From positions 1 through 58,297 of the forward strand of contig MEED01000003.1 of NCBI GenBank assembly GCA_001724855.1: a stretch of 58,297 nucleotides of DNA, in the 5' to 3' direction. The position numbers and the translations under genes are program-made. Below are positions 36,899 through 47,034 of the stretch, piece after piece. This DNA is from Lautropia sp. SCN 69-89. GTDB taxonomy: Bacteria > Pseudomonadota > Gammaproteobacteria > Burkholderiales > Burkholderiaceae_E. Each line of letters begins with the position of its first letter. Position 1 is the stretch's first letter. Under the pieces are notes generated by a model. That model worked only from the letters and a program-made list of their open reading frames with translations, searched no databases and was not told where the DNA came from.

Positions 36899-37623
36899 GC
36901 GCGCTGCTCGAAGTCGACGAACTGCGCGTGTTCTACCGCAAGGTCGAGGCGCTGCACCGCGTCTCGCTGCGGGTCGAGGAAGGTTCCATCGTCACCGTGA
37001 TCGGACCCAACGGCGCGGGCAAGACCACGCTTCTGGGCGCGATCATGGGCCTGTTGCCGGCCAGCGGCGCGATCCGCTACCTGGGCGCCGACGTCGGCGC
37101 ACTCGCGGTGGAGGCGCGCGTGGCGCGCGGACTGTGCCTGGTGCCCGAACGACGCGAACTGTTCGGCGAACTGTCGGTGGAAGACAACCTGAGACTGGGA
37201 GCATTCCAGCGCGTGCGCCACGGCGAGCGCGGCGCCGATTCCGACCTCGGCGAGGTCTACCAGCGGTTTCCGCGCCTCGCCGAGCGCCGCACGCAGTTGG
37301 CCGCAACGCTGTCGGGCGGCGAACGGCAGATGCTCGCGCTCGGGCGTGCCCTGATGGGCAAGCCGCGGCTGCTGATGCTCGACGAGCCCAGCCTGGGACT
37401 GGCACCGCGGATCGTGCGCGAGATCATGCACATCGTGGCCGACCTCAGGAAGACCGGCGTGTCGATCCTGCTGGTCGAACAGAATGCGCGCGCCGCGCTG
37501 CAGGTCGCCGATCACGGCTACGTGCTGGAAACCGGCGAAATCGCGCTCGAGGGTCCGTCGTCTTCGCTCGCCGGCAACGCGCGGGTCGTCGAGTCGTACC
37601 TGGGCTTCGCGAGCAGGCCATGA
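36895..37623 (+). CDS. Liv-type ABC transporter ATPase 1 (LivF)
   Basis: A 242-residue ATPase with Walker A GPNGAGKTT, the LivF segment LCLVPERRELFGELSVEDNL, signature LSGGERQMLALGRALM and Walker B LLMLDEPSLGLAP. It pairs with the LivG half of the upstream fusion. ATG overlaps the fusion stop (ATGA), and its own stop overlaps the CoA ligase start, so uptake and activation are translationally linked. Confidence 0.93.
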   Translation: MSALLEVDELRVFYRKVEALHRVSLRVEEGSIVTVIGPNGAGKTTLLGAIMGLLPASGAIRYLGADVGALAVEARVARGLCLVPERRELFGELSVEDNLRLGAFQRVRHGERGADSDLGEVYQRFPRLAERRTQLAATLSGGERQMLALGRALMGKPRLLMLDEPSLGLAPRIVREIMHIVADLRKTGVSILLVEQNARAALQVADHGYVLETGEIALEGPSSSLAGNARVVESYLGFASRP

Positions 37624-39224
37624 ACCGCGTCGCACAGAGCACGACTGCAGCGCCGGCGTTGCCGAAGGTGCACCCGACGGTGGTCGCGATGCTGGCCGAG
37701 GCGGCTGCCCGCGACCCGCGCGCCGAAGCGCTGGTCTGCGGAGAACGGCGCCTCGAATACGGCGGCTACCTCGCTTGCGTTGCAGGCTTCGCCGCCGAAC
37801 TGGAGTCGCTCGGTGCTCGCGGGGAGCGCGTCGCGACGCTGCTGCCGAACTCGATCGACGCCTGCATCGCCGCGTTCGGCGCGCTCGCCGCTGGCGCCCA
37901 GCAGGTACCGCTGAACCCGCTGCTCGCGCCGCGCGAGGTCGAGTTCATTCTTCGCGACGCCGCGCCGGTCGTGCTCGTGGTCGACGAGGCGCTCGCCGCG
38001 ACGCTTTCGCCGATCGCAGCGGAAGCAGGCATCCGGCACACGATCGTCGTCGGGGCGCAGGCGCGCCGGCTCGACCGCGACTGCGCGCGCGGCGCGGCGC
38101 TGCCCGCGCCGCCGTCGTCCGATGCGCTCGCACTGCTCCAATACACCGGCGGCACGACCGGCCGGCCCAAGGGCGTCGACCTCACGCACCGCTCGATCTC
38201 GATCAACGTCTCGCAGCGCGAGGCGCTGCTGCCGAGCCGCCCCGGCGACCGGATCATCTGCATGATGCCGATCTCGCATGCCTACGGGATGGCGATGGGG
38301 CTCTTCCTGGCCGCGTATTGCGGCGGCACGCTGGTGATCCTGCCGCGCTACCAGCCTGCCGAAGTGCTCGAGACCGTCGCGCGCGAGCGGATCACCGTCT
38401 TTCCGGGCAGCCCGACGGTCTTCGTCGGCCTGATGGCGCATCCCGACTTCCTCCGCACCGACTGGTCGTCGGTGCGCATCTGCCACTCGGGGGCGGCGCC
38501 GCTGTCGGCGCAGACGCTGCGCCGCTGGCGCGACGCGGTCGGCGCGCCGGTCCACGAAGGCTACGGGCAGACCGAGGCCGGTCCGGTCCTTTCCTTCAAT
38601 CCGGCGGGCGGGACGATCAAGCCCGGTTCGGTCGGCGTGCCGGTGCCGCTCACCGAGATCGAGATCGTCGATACCGGGACCGGTCGCCGCGTGCTGGCGC
38701 CCGGAGAGCGCGGCGAGATTCGCGCGCGCGGGCCGCAATGCATGGCCGGTTATCGCAACCTGCCGGCCGAGACCGCCGAAGCGCTGCGTGACGGCTGGCT
38801 GTACACCGGCGACATCGGCGAGTTCGACGCCGACGGCTACCTGTACATCCGCGATCGCAAGAAGGACATGGCGATCGTCGGCGGCTACAACGTCTATCCG
38901 CGCGAGGTCGAGGAGGCGCTGTTCCTGCATCCCGAAGTGGCCGAAGCGGCGGTGGTCGGCGTCCCCGACGAATATCGCGGCGAGACGCTGGCAGCCTTCG
39001 TCGTGCTGCGCGACGGCGCGCAGGCGCACGCGGAGGTGCTCGCCGCACACTGCGCCGCCAACCTCGCGAGATACAAGGTGCCGGCGCGTATCGAGATCGT
39101 CGACACGCTGCCCCGAACTTCGGCGAACAAGACCGACAAGAACACCCTGCGCTCGATCGCGTCGGCCGGCACGGCCCGGCCGTCATCCCAGCCCGAACCG
39201 GCCCGCTCCGGGAGGAATCCGTGA
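37620..39224 (+). CDS. AMP-forming acyl/aryl-CoA ligase 2
   Basis: A 534-residue ANL ligase with the P-loop LQYTGGTTGRPKGV, GYGQTEAGP and the hinge GWLYTGDIGEFDADGYLYIRDRKKDMAIVGG split around residues 395-425. The C-terminal catalytic lysine motif is TSANKTDKNTLR; the glycine usually before this lysine is Asn. Directly coupled to the transporter ATPase gene upstream and to the beta-oxidation fusion downstream, it probably activates the imported acid or an intermediate. Whether this or the ligase at 16898-18448 acts on indoleacetate cannot be settled from sequence. Confidence 0.87.
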   Translation: MNRVAQSTTAAPALPKVHPTVVAMLAEAAARDPRAEALVCGERRLEYGGYLACVAGFAAELESLGARGERVATLLPNSIDACIAAFGALAAGAQQVPLNPLLAPREVEFILRDAAPVVLVVDEALAATLSPIAAEAGIRHTIVVGAQARRLDRDCARGAALPAPPSSDALALLQYTGGTTGRPKGVDLTHRSISINVSQREALLPSRPGDRIICMMPISHAYGMAMGLFLAAYCGGTLVILPRYQPAEVLETVARERITVFPGSPTVFVGLMAHPDFLRTDWSSVRICHSGAAPLSAQTLRRWRDAVGAPVHEGYGQTEAGPVLSFNPAGGTIKPGSVGVPVPLTEIEIVDTGTGRRVLAPGERGEIRARGPQCMAGYRNLPAETAEALRDGWLYTGDIGEFDADGYLYIRDRKKDMAIVGGYNVYPREVEEALFLHPEVAEAAVVGVPDEYRGETLAAFVVLRDGAQAHAEVLAAHCAANLARYKVPARIEIVDTLPRTSANKTDKNTLRSIASAGTARPSSQPEPARSGRNP

Positions 39225-41236
39225 CCACGACCTTCTCCAATCCCTTGCTGCAACCGCCCACGCGCCCGATGCCGAAACGCGTGGCGATCATCGGCGCCGG
39301 TTCGATCGGCCCCGACATCGGCTACTACCTGAAGAGCGCGCTGCCGTCGCTGTCGCTCACGCTGGTCGACCTGCAGCAGCCGGCGCTCGATGCGGCGATC
39401 GCGCGACTGCGCGGCTACGCGGAGAAGGCGGTCGCGCGCGGCAAGATGAAGCCCGCCGACAAGGACGCCGTGCTGGCCGACATCGTCGGCACGACCGACT
39501 ACGACGCGATCGCCGGCTGCGACTGGGTGCTCGAGGCGGCCACCGAGAACCTTGCGCTCAAGCGCCGGATCTTCGCCGAGGTCGAGGCGCGCGTGGCGCC
39601 CGACGCGATCATCACCTCGAACACGAGCTCGCTGCCGGCGGCGCGCATCTTCTCGGAGCTGCGCGAGAAGCGGCGCGCCACGGTCACGCACTTCTTCGCG
39701 CCGGCCTGGCGCAACCCGGCGGTCGAGGTGATCGACTGGCCGGGCGCCGATCCCGCGCTCGTCGCGCACCTGCGGCGCTTCTTCTGCGAGACGGGCAAGC
39801 TGCCGCTGGTCACGGCGGACGCGCCGTGCTTCATGCTCGACCGGATCTTCGACAACTGGTGCAACGAGTCGGCGCTGCTGCTCGAACATGCGAGCGCCGG
39901 CGAAATCGACAGCGTCGCGGCCGACTACGTGCACGCCGGGCCGTTCTTCGTGCTGAACCTGGCGCGCGGCAACCCGATCATCGTCGAGACCAACACGCTG
40001 CAGGCCGACGAAGAGGGCGAACACTACCGGCCGGCGCCGATCTTCCGGTCGGTGGACAACTGGATCACGATCAAGCCGAACCAGCGGCTCGAGGTCGCGC
40101 CCGACACGGCGGCGGCGGTGCGCGACCGCCTGCTCGGCGTGCTGTTTTCGCAATCGGTGGACATCCTGGATCGCGGGATCGGCGAGGCGGCCGACCTCGA
40201 CCTGGGCTGCCGCGTTGCGCTCGGCTTCCGGCGCGGCCCGCTCGAGCTGATGCACGCGCTCGGCGAGCAGGAGAGCGCGCGCGTGCTCGAGCGCTTCGGG
40301 CGCGAGCGGCCCGGCATGCCGATGCCGGAGCGCCCGCTCGCCGACTACCAGCGCTTCGAGCGCCATGTGCTGGTGGACGACCTCGACGGGGTCAAGGTGA
40401 TCACGCTGCGGCGCCCCGAGGCGCTGAACGCGCTGCACGACGAGATGACCGACGAGATCCTCGCGGTGATCCGGCGCCACGAGGGCGACGACGCGGTCGC
40501 CGGTTTCGTCATCACCGGCTACGGCACGCGCGCGTTCTGCGCGGGCGCCGACATCGGGCGATTTCCTTCGATGCTCGGCGACGCCGACGCGTCGGCGCAA
40601 TACGCGCGTGATTGCTCGCGCCTGCTCGTGCACCTCGACGCGATGGCCAAGCCCGTGGTCGCCGCGCTCAACGGCATGGCGCTGGGCGGCGGCTTCGAGC
40701 TGGCGATGCGATGCCACGCGCTGGTGGCGACGCGCGATGCGTGGATGCAGCTGCCCGAGGTGACGCTGGGCATCCTGCCCGGCATCGGCGCGATGGTGGT
40801 GCCCTACCGGCGCTGGCCCGCGGCCGCCGCCGTCTTCCACGACATGCTGCGGCGCGGCGAGCGACTGAAGGCGACGCGCGCGCACGAACTCGGCATCGTC
40901 GACTCGCTGGCCGACGACCCGCGCTCGCTGATGCTCGAGGCGGTGCAACGGGTGCGCGCGCTCGCGGGGCGGCGAATGCCGATTCCCGACCGCCCGGTCG
41001 AGATTCCGCCGTTCGCGAACCAGGCGTCGACCGCCGCCGGCGGCATGGCGCTCAGCCGCGCTACCGTGGAGCTGATCGAGCGCGCGGTACGCGAGGCGGC
41101 CGCGGCGCCCACGCTCGCGGCAGCGCTCGAGATCGGCTACCGCGCATTCGGCACGAGCGCCTGCACCGCGGCCGCGCGCGAAGGCATCGCCGCCTTCCAC
41201 GAGCGGCGCGCACCCAACTTCACGAAGACCGGCTGA
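39221..41236 (+). CDS. 3-hydroxyacyl-CoA dehydrogenase / enoyl-CoA hydratase fusion
   Basis: A 671-residue bifunctional beta-oxidation enzyme. The N-terminal dehydrogenase (about residues 18-370) has the NAD motif IIGAGSIGPDIGYY and the catalytic histidine in THFFAPAW. The C-terminal crotonase domain (about residues 378-671) has the oxyanion-hole segment FCAGADIGRF and both catalytic glutamates, in GGGFELAM and PEVTLGILPG. The order is the reverse of FadB. A hydratase/dehydrogenase fusion is reported in the known iaa cluster. It would convert the cinnamoyl-CoA type intermediate to the 3-oxo thioester. GTG 39221 follows GGGAGGA and overlaps the ligase stop. Confidence 0.9.
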   Translation: MTTTFSNPLLQPPTRPMPKRVAIIGAGSIGPDIGYYLKSALPSLSLTLVDLQQPALDAAIARLRGYAEKAVARGKMKPADKDAVLADIVGTTDYDAIAGCDWVLEAATENLALKRRIFAEVEARVAPDAIITSNTSSLPAARIFSELREKRRATVTHFFAPAWRNPAVEVIDWPGADPALVAHLRRFFCETGKLPLVTADAPCFMLDRIFDNWCNESALLLEHASAGEIDSVAADYVHAGPFFVLNLARGNPIIVETNTLQADEEGEHYRPAPIFRSVDNWITIKPNQRLEVAPDTAAAVRDRLLGVLFSQSVDILDRGIGEAADLDLGCRVALGFRRGPLELMHALGEQESARVLERFGRERPGMPMPERPLADYQRFERHVLVDDLDGVKVITLRRPEALNALHDEMTDEILAVIRRHEGDDAVAGFVITGYGTRAFCAGADIGRFPSMLGDADASAQYARDCSRLLVHLDAMAKPVVAALNGMALGGGFELAMRCHALVATRDAWMQLPEVTLGILPGIGAMVVPYRRWPAAAAVFHDMLRRGERLKATRAHELGIVDSLADDPRSLMLEAVQRVRALAGRRMPIPDRPVEIPPFANQASTAAGGMALSRATVELIERAVREAAAAPTLAAALEIGYRAFGTSACTAAAREGIAAFHERRAPNFTKTG

Positions 41237-41311
41237 AGCGCCGGACGACACGACCGACGCGCGCCGCGCGCCGCAATGACCGTTGCCGCTCACCCCCCCG
41301 GGAGAATCCTG

Positions 41312-42277
41312 ATGAAACCCTGGCTCTCGTCGCTGCTGCTCACGCTCGCCGCCTCGCTGGCGGCGCCCGCTTCCGCGGCCGACTACCCGACCCAGCCGGT
41401 GCGAATCGTCGTACCGTTCGGACCCGGCGGCGGCACCGACCTGGCCGCCCGCGCCATCGCGGAGCAACTGGCCCCCGCGCTCGGCAAGCCGGTCGTGGTC
41501 GAGAACCGGCCCGGCGGCAATTCGGTGATCGCGTCGCGCATCGTCGCGACCGCCCCTGCCGACGGCCACACACTGCTGCTCACGACCGACATCCACGCGA
41601 TCAATGCGGCCTACGCGTCGCAGCTCCCGTACGACTCGATCAGGGACTTCGCCTTCGTCGCGCAGCTGACCACTTCGCCGCTGATGCTGGTCGCTCATCC
41701 CGGCGCCGGCATCGGCTCGGTGGCCGATCTCGTGCGCCGCGCGAAGGCCGAGCCGGGCAAGCTGAGCTTCGCGTCGCTCGGGCCGAGCAGCCCGCATTAC
41801 CTCGGCTTCGAATGGCTCGAGCGGCTGGCGGGCATCGACGTGGTCGACGTGCCGTACAAGGGCGGTGGCCAGGCGCTGGCCGACACGCTGGGCGGGCAGG
41901 TCAGCCTGTCGCTGATCGTCGCGGGCAACGGCGTCCGCCAGGCGAAGGCCGGAAAGCTGGTCGCCGTGGCCGTCACCAGCCCGCAGCGCACCTCGATCGC
42001 ACCGGATGTGCCGACGATCGCCGAAAGCGGCTACCCCGAGTTCGCGATCGTGAACTGGTACGGCATCCTCGCACCGGCCGGCACGCCGCCGGCGATCGTC
42101 GAGCGGCTCAATCGCGAAATCGGCCGGGCGTTGCGCGAGCCGGCGGTGATCGAGCGGCTGGCGGGCGCCGGTCTCGAAGCGACCACCGGCAGCCCTGCCG
42201 ACCTGGAGGCGCTGGTCAGGCGCGACATCGACAAGTACCGCCGGATCATCGCGCTCACGGGCGCGAAGCCCGAGTAG
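41312..42277 (+). CDS. Bug-family (TctC-like) periplasmic solute-binding protein
   Basis: A 321-residue exported binding protein of the tripartite tricarboxylate receptor family. The signal ends SLAAPASAADYP, and the mature part has the family segments IVVPFGPGGGTDLAAR, ENRPGGNSVIASR, VPYKGGGQAL and WYGILAPAGTP. The membrane components TctA and TctB are not in the window; such orphan Bug proteins are numerous in Burkholderiales and usually bind carboxylates. The start is ATG 41312 with GGGAGA upstream. It may be the last gene of the operon, 75 bp after the fusion gene. Confidence 0.92.
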   Translation: MKPWLSSLLLTLAASLAAPASAADYPTQPVRIVVPFGPGGGTDLAARAIAEQLAPALGKPVVVENRPGGNSVIASRIVATAPADGHTLLLTTDIHAINAAYASQLPYDSIRDFAFVAQLTTSPLMLVAHPGAGIGSVADLVRRAKAEPGKLSFASLGPSSPHYLGFEWLERLAGIDVVDVPYKGGGQALADTLGGQVSLSLIVAGNGVRQAKAGKLVAVAVTSPQRTSIAPDVPTIAESGYPEFAIVNWYGILAPAGTPPAIVERLNREIGRALREPAVIERLAGAGLEATTGSPADLEALVRRDIDKYRRIIALTGAKPE

Positions 42278-42287
42278 CGCCGGGCAC

Positions 42288-43094
42288 TCAGGGTCCGGCG
42301 AGGAAATCGCGCACCACCGTGGCGAACGCTTCCGGCATCTGTTCCGGCAACGGCACCATGCCGCCGTCGATGTCGACGAGTCGCCCGTTCGCGAGCCGCG
42401 CGCACAAGGCCGCGGCGTGCGGCGACGCGAACGGGTCGGCGCCCGCGCGGATCACCAGCACGGGCTGCGTCACGCGTCCGATCCGGTCTTCCATATGGTA
42501 GTTGCCCACCGCCCGATGACCCTCCTCCACGCGATCGATCACCCCGAGCGCATCGATCACGAAAGCGGTGAGCAGGTCGGGTCGCCGCTGCGGATAGAAC
42601 GACTGGCGCTTGCGCCACAGCGCGGCGAGGTGCGCACCATCCCCGGCAGGTTCCACTTCGTCGATCGGCGGGCGCTGCGCGCGTTCGCGCCGAAACCCGG
42701 CATCGGTGAACGGCGTCGACGAGAGCACCAGCCTGTCGACTCGCTCGGGAAAGGCGGCCGCGAGTTCGACTGCCACCACGCCTCCGGTGTGATGGCCGAC
42801 CACGTGCGCACGCCCGATACCGAGGGCATCGAGCAGGTGGCGCGCTGCGAGTGCCCAGCCTTCGATGGTCGCGGGCCAGTCCGGCACCGACGAATCGCCG
42901 AAGCCGACCGTATCCATGGCGACCGCCCGGTAGCGCGCTCCGAGGATCGGCAGCACCAGGCGGTACTCCCTCCAGCTCCGCGGCGTCTGGTGCAACAGCA
43001 GAACCGCCGCGGCGTCGCGCGAACCGCACTCGGCATAGTGAAGCTGGCCAGCCTCCAGGTCGACGAATCCCCGTCGTATCGCCGCGCGTTCCAT
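42288..43094 (-). CDS. Alpha/beta hydrolase with unusual nucleophile elbow
   Basis: A 268-residue alpha/beta-hydrolase-fold protein. The oxyanion-side [13 protein letters not shown] and the DTVGFGDSS and late GMVPLPEQ regions fit the fold. The nucleophile elbow reads GHHTGG, with His where a serine is normally found. This may mean a different catalytic mechanism or a non-hydrolytic role. The gene is convergent with the Bug protein gene (10 bp apart) and divergent from the second transporter. ATG 43094 has GGAGGAG six bases upstream. Substrate unknown. Confidence 0.8.
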   Translation of the reverse strand: MERAAIRRGFVDLEAGQLHYAECGSRDAAAVLLLHQTPRSWREYRLVLPILGARYRAVAMDTVGFGDSSVPDWPATIEGWALAARHLLDALGIGRAHVVGHHTGGVVAVELAAAFPERVDRLVLSSTPFTDAGFRRERAQRPPIDEVEPAGDGAHLAALWRKRQSFYPQRRPDLLTAFVIDALGVIDRVEEGHRAVGNYHMEDRIGRVTQPVLVIRAGADPFASPHAAALCARLANGRLVDIDGGMVPLPEQMPEAFATVVRDFLAGP

Positions 43095-43247
43095 GGCATC
43101 TCCTCCGACCCGTTGCACGCCGCGCGGTCTGTGCGCAGCACGCGCAACGCGGACGATATACCGGGTCGGCGCGATCCTGCAGCGCACGAGGCGTGCGGAC
43201 GATCGCCGCACCACCTTGCGCATGTCAAGGCATCGCGAAGTCGCACC

Positions 43248-43276
43248 TTGTTCGCCATCCACGGATTCCCTATGCT
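43248..43276 (+). promoter_or_regulatory. Sigma70-type promoter of the second transporter operon
   Basis: TTGTTC (43248-43253) and TATGCT (43271-43276) are separated by exactly 17 bp, giving a predicted start near 43283, some 45 bp before the ATG of the second LivH gene. The remaining part of the 233-bp divergent region holds no other element I can support. Confidence 0.5.
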
Positions 43277-43327
43277 GGCGCGTCCCCGCCTCCTGCCCCG
43301 CAGCCATCGCTCGCCCCGAAGAACGGC

Positions 43328-44365
43328 ATGAACCTCCAAATCGCCATGCTGCTGGCCCAGGACGGCATCACCAACGGTGCGATCTACGCGCTGCTCGCGC
43401 TGGCGCTGGTGCTGGTGTTCGCGGTCACGCGGGTGATCTTCATCCCCCAGGGCGAATACGTCGCGCTGGGCGCGCTCACGCTGGCGAGCCTGCAGGCGGG
43501 CCGGATGCCGGGCACCGTCTGGCTGCTGCTCGGCGCGGGAGCGCTGGTGACCGCGGTCGAAGTGGCGATCGCTGCGCGCAGCGGCAAGCGCCGCCGCCTC
43601 GCCTCCGTCGTCGGCTGGAACCTGGCGTATCCGGCGGCCGCCGCACTCGCGGTGGCGGCGCTCGACGTGCGCAGCCTGCCGCTGGCAGCGCAGATCGTCC
43701 TGGCGCTGATCCTGGTCGTGCCGCTCGGGCCCATGGTCTACCGACTCGCATTCCAGCCTCTGGCGCACGCGTCGGTGCTGGTGCTTCTGGTCGTGGCGGT
43801 GGCGGTGCACTTCGCGCTGGTCGGACTGGCGCTGCTCATCTTCGGCGCCGAAGGCTCGCGCACGCAGCCTTTCACCGAAGCGCGCTTCGATCTCGGCATC
43901 GTGTCCGTCAACGGGCAGGCCCTGTGGGTAGTGGGCGCGTCGATCGCGCTGATCGTGCTGCTGTACCTGTTCTTCGAGCGCACGATCTACGGCAAGGCCT
44001 TGCGCGCCACCGCGATGAATCGCACCGGCGCCCGCCTGATGGGCATCCCCACGGTGCTGGCGGGCAAGCTCTCGTTCCTGCTGGTCGCGCTGATCGGCGC
44101 GCTGTCGGGAATCCTGGTCGCGCCGCTCACCACGATCTACTACGACACGGGCTTCCTCATCGGCCTGAAGGGATTCGTCGGGGCGATCGTGGGCGGCCTC
44201 GCGAGCTATCCCGCCGCGGCGGCCGGCGCGCTGCTGGTGGGCCTGCTCGAATCGTTCTCGTCGTTCTGGGCCTCGGCCTTCAAGGAGGTGATCGTCTTCA
44301 CGGTGATCATTCCGGTCCTGCTGTGGCGTTCGCTCGCCACGCGCCGCGTCGACGAGGACGAATGA
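43328..44365 (+). CDS. Liv-type ABC transporter permease 2 (LivH-like)
   Basis: A 345-residue permease clearly paralogous to the one at 34095-35138: the N-terminal [22 protein letters not shown] and [16 protein letters not shown] segments are nearly the same, and it also has an acidic tail (RRVDEDE). It opens a second complete transporter module, here ordered LivH, LivM-LivG fusion, LivF, binding protein. The start is ATG 43328. Confidence 0.9.
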   Translation: MNLQIAMLLAQDGITNGAIYALLALALVLVFAVTRVIFIPQGEYVALGALTLASLQAGRMPGTVWLLLGAGALVTAVEVAIAARSGKRRRLASVVGWNLAYPAAAALAVAALDVRSLPLAAQIVLALILVVPLGPMVYRLAFQPLAHASVLVLLVVAVAVHFALVGLALLIFGAEGSRTQPFTEARFDLGIVSVNGQALWVVGASIALIVLLYLFFERTIYGKALRATAMNRTGARLMGIPTVLAGKLSFLLVALIGALSGILVAPLTTIYYDTGFLIGLKGFVGAIVGGLASYPAAAAGALLVGLLESFSSFWASAFKEVIVFTVIIPVLLWRSLATRRVDEDE

Positions 44366-46160
44366 TGCCGCGCGCGCCGCTGCTCGCCTTCCTCGTCCTG
44401 CTCGCGCTCGGGCCCTTCGCGCTGCCCGACTTCCACGTCACCCTGCTCAACTACATCGGGCTGTACGCGCTGGTGGCGCTGGGCCTGGTGCTGCTCACGG
44501 GTGTCGCGGGACTGACCTCCTTCGGCCAGGCGGCTTTCGTGGGCCTGGGCGCCTACGCGAGCGCATGGCTGAGTACCACTTCGGCGCTGCCCGGCTGGCT
44601 TGCGTGGGCCGCCGGCTCGCCGTGGATCGGACTGGCGCTGGGGCTGGCGCTGACCACGATCGTGGCGTGGGTGCTGGGTGCGCTGACCCTGAAGCTGTCG
44701 GGCCACTATCTGCCGCTGGGCACGATCGCCTGGGGCATCAGCCTGTACTTCCTGTTCGGCAACCTCGACTTCCTGGGCGGACACACCGGCATCACCGGGA
44801 TCCCGGCGCTGCACCTGGCCGGCCTCGACATCCGCGAGGCGCGCAGCTTCTACTTCCTGATCTGGCTGGTCCTGCTCGCGGCGATGTGGTTCACGCGCAA
44901 CCTGCTCGATTCGCGCGAGGGGCGTGCCATCCGCGCGCTCAGGGGCGGGGCGCTGATGGCCGAAGCGATGGGCGTGGATACGGCGCGCGCGAAGATGACC
45001 GCGTTCGTCGTCGCCGCGCTGTTCGCCGCGATCTCGGGCTGGCTTTACGCGCACATGCAGCGCTTCATCAACCCCAATCCCTTCGGCCTGAACCTGGGCA
45101 TCGAGTACCTGTTCATGGCAGTGGTCGGAGGCGCGGTCAGCGTCTGGGGCGCGCTCCTGGGCGCCAGCCTGATCACCCTGCTGAAGCAATGGCTGCAGGA
45201 CCTGCTTCCGGCAATCTTCGGCGCCTCGGGGAACTTCGAGGTGATCGTGTTCGGCATCATGATGGTGCTGCTGCTGCAGCGCGCGCCCGATGGCCTGTGG
45301 CCGATCATCGCGCGCCGGGTGCCGGCTGCACGCCATCGCGCGCGCCCTCGCCCGGCGGCGCCGCAGGGCGCGCCGCTGGCGCGGCGCCCGGCGCCCGTCC
45401 GCGGCAGCGACCTGCTCGTCCTGAACAAGGTCACCAAGCGCTACGGTGGCCTGGTGGCGAACCACGACATGAGCTTCACCGTGCGTGCCGGCGAAGTGAT
45501 GGCGCTCATCGGCCCCAATGGCGCCGGCAAGAGCACGCTGTTCAACTGCATCTCGGGCGCGAATCCCGTCAGCGAGGGCGAGATCCGCTTCCTCGGGCGG
45601 CGCATCGACCGGCTGGACGCCCGCAAGATCGCGCGCCTGGGCATGAGCCGCACCTTCCAGCACGTGCGCCTGCTGCCGGCGATGAGCGTGCTGGAGAACG
45701 TCGCGATCGGCGCGCATCTGCGCGGCGAGCGCGGCGTGCTGGCCGCCGGCCTGCGGCTCGAGCGCGCCGAAGAGCGGCAGCTCCTCGCCGAAGCGGCGCG
45801 CCAGATCGAACGCGTCGGCCTGGCCGCCAGCATGTTCGAACCGGCAGGCAATCTCGCCCTCGGCCAGCAGCGCATCGTCGAGATCGCGCGCGCGCTGGCC
45901 GCCGACCCATGCCTGCTGCTGCTCGACGAGCCGGCCGCCGGCCTGCGTTTTCGCGAGAAGAAGGCGCTGGCCGAACTGCTCGACAAGCTGCGCGGCGAAT
46001 CGATCGGCATCCTGCTGGTCGAGCACGACATGGACTTCGTCATGGGCCTGGCCGACCGGGTGGTCGTCATGGAGTTCGGCGAGAAGATCGCCGAGGGCCT
46101 GCCCGAAGAGGTACAGAAGGACCCGACGGTGCTCGAAGCCTACCTGGGCGGGGTGGCGGC

Positions 46161-46164
<4 letters not shown>
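44362..46164 (+). CDS. Fused Liv-type permease-ATPase 2 (LivM-LivG)
   Basis: A 600-residue paralogue of the fusion at 35135-36898: LivM-type permease ([28 protein letters not shown]), a Pro/Arg/Ala linker around residues 320-350, then a LivG-type ATPase with GPNGAGKST (about residue 384), [13 protein letters not shown] and [17 protein letters not shown] at 44362 overlaps the livH stop. That both transporters keep the same fusion shows they derive from one duplication or a shared ancestor. Confidence 0.92.
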
Positions 46165-46916
<752 letters not shown>

Positions 46917-47034
46917 GAACCCGCGTCGCAGGTCGCGGAACACGACAGCAGAATCCTCGTGGCTGCCGGGGCCTTGCGAGCCGGCCGCTGCGAGACGCTG
47001 CAGGATGGATCAACCACGCTGAAGGAGCGAGACG

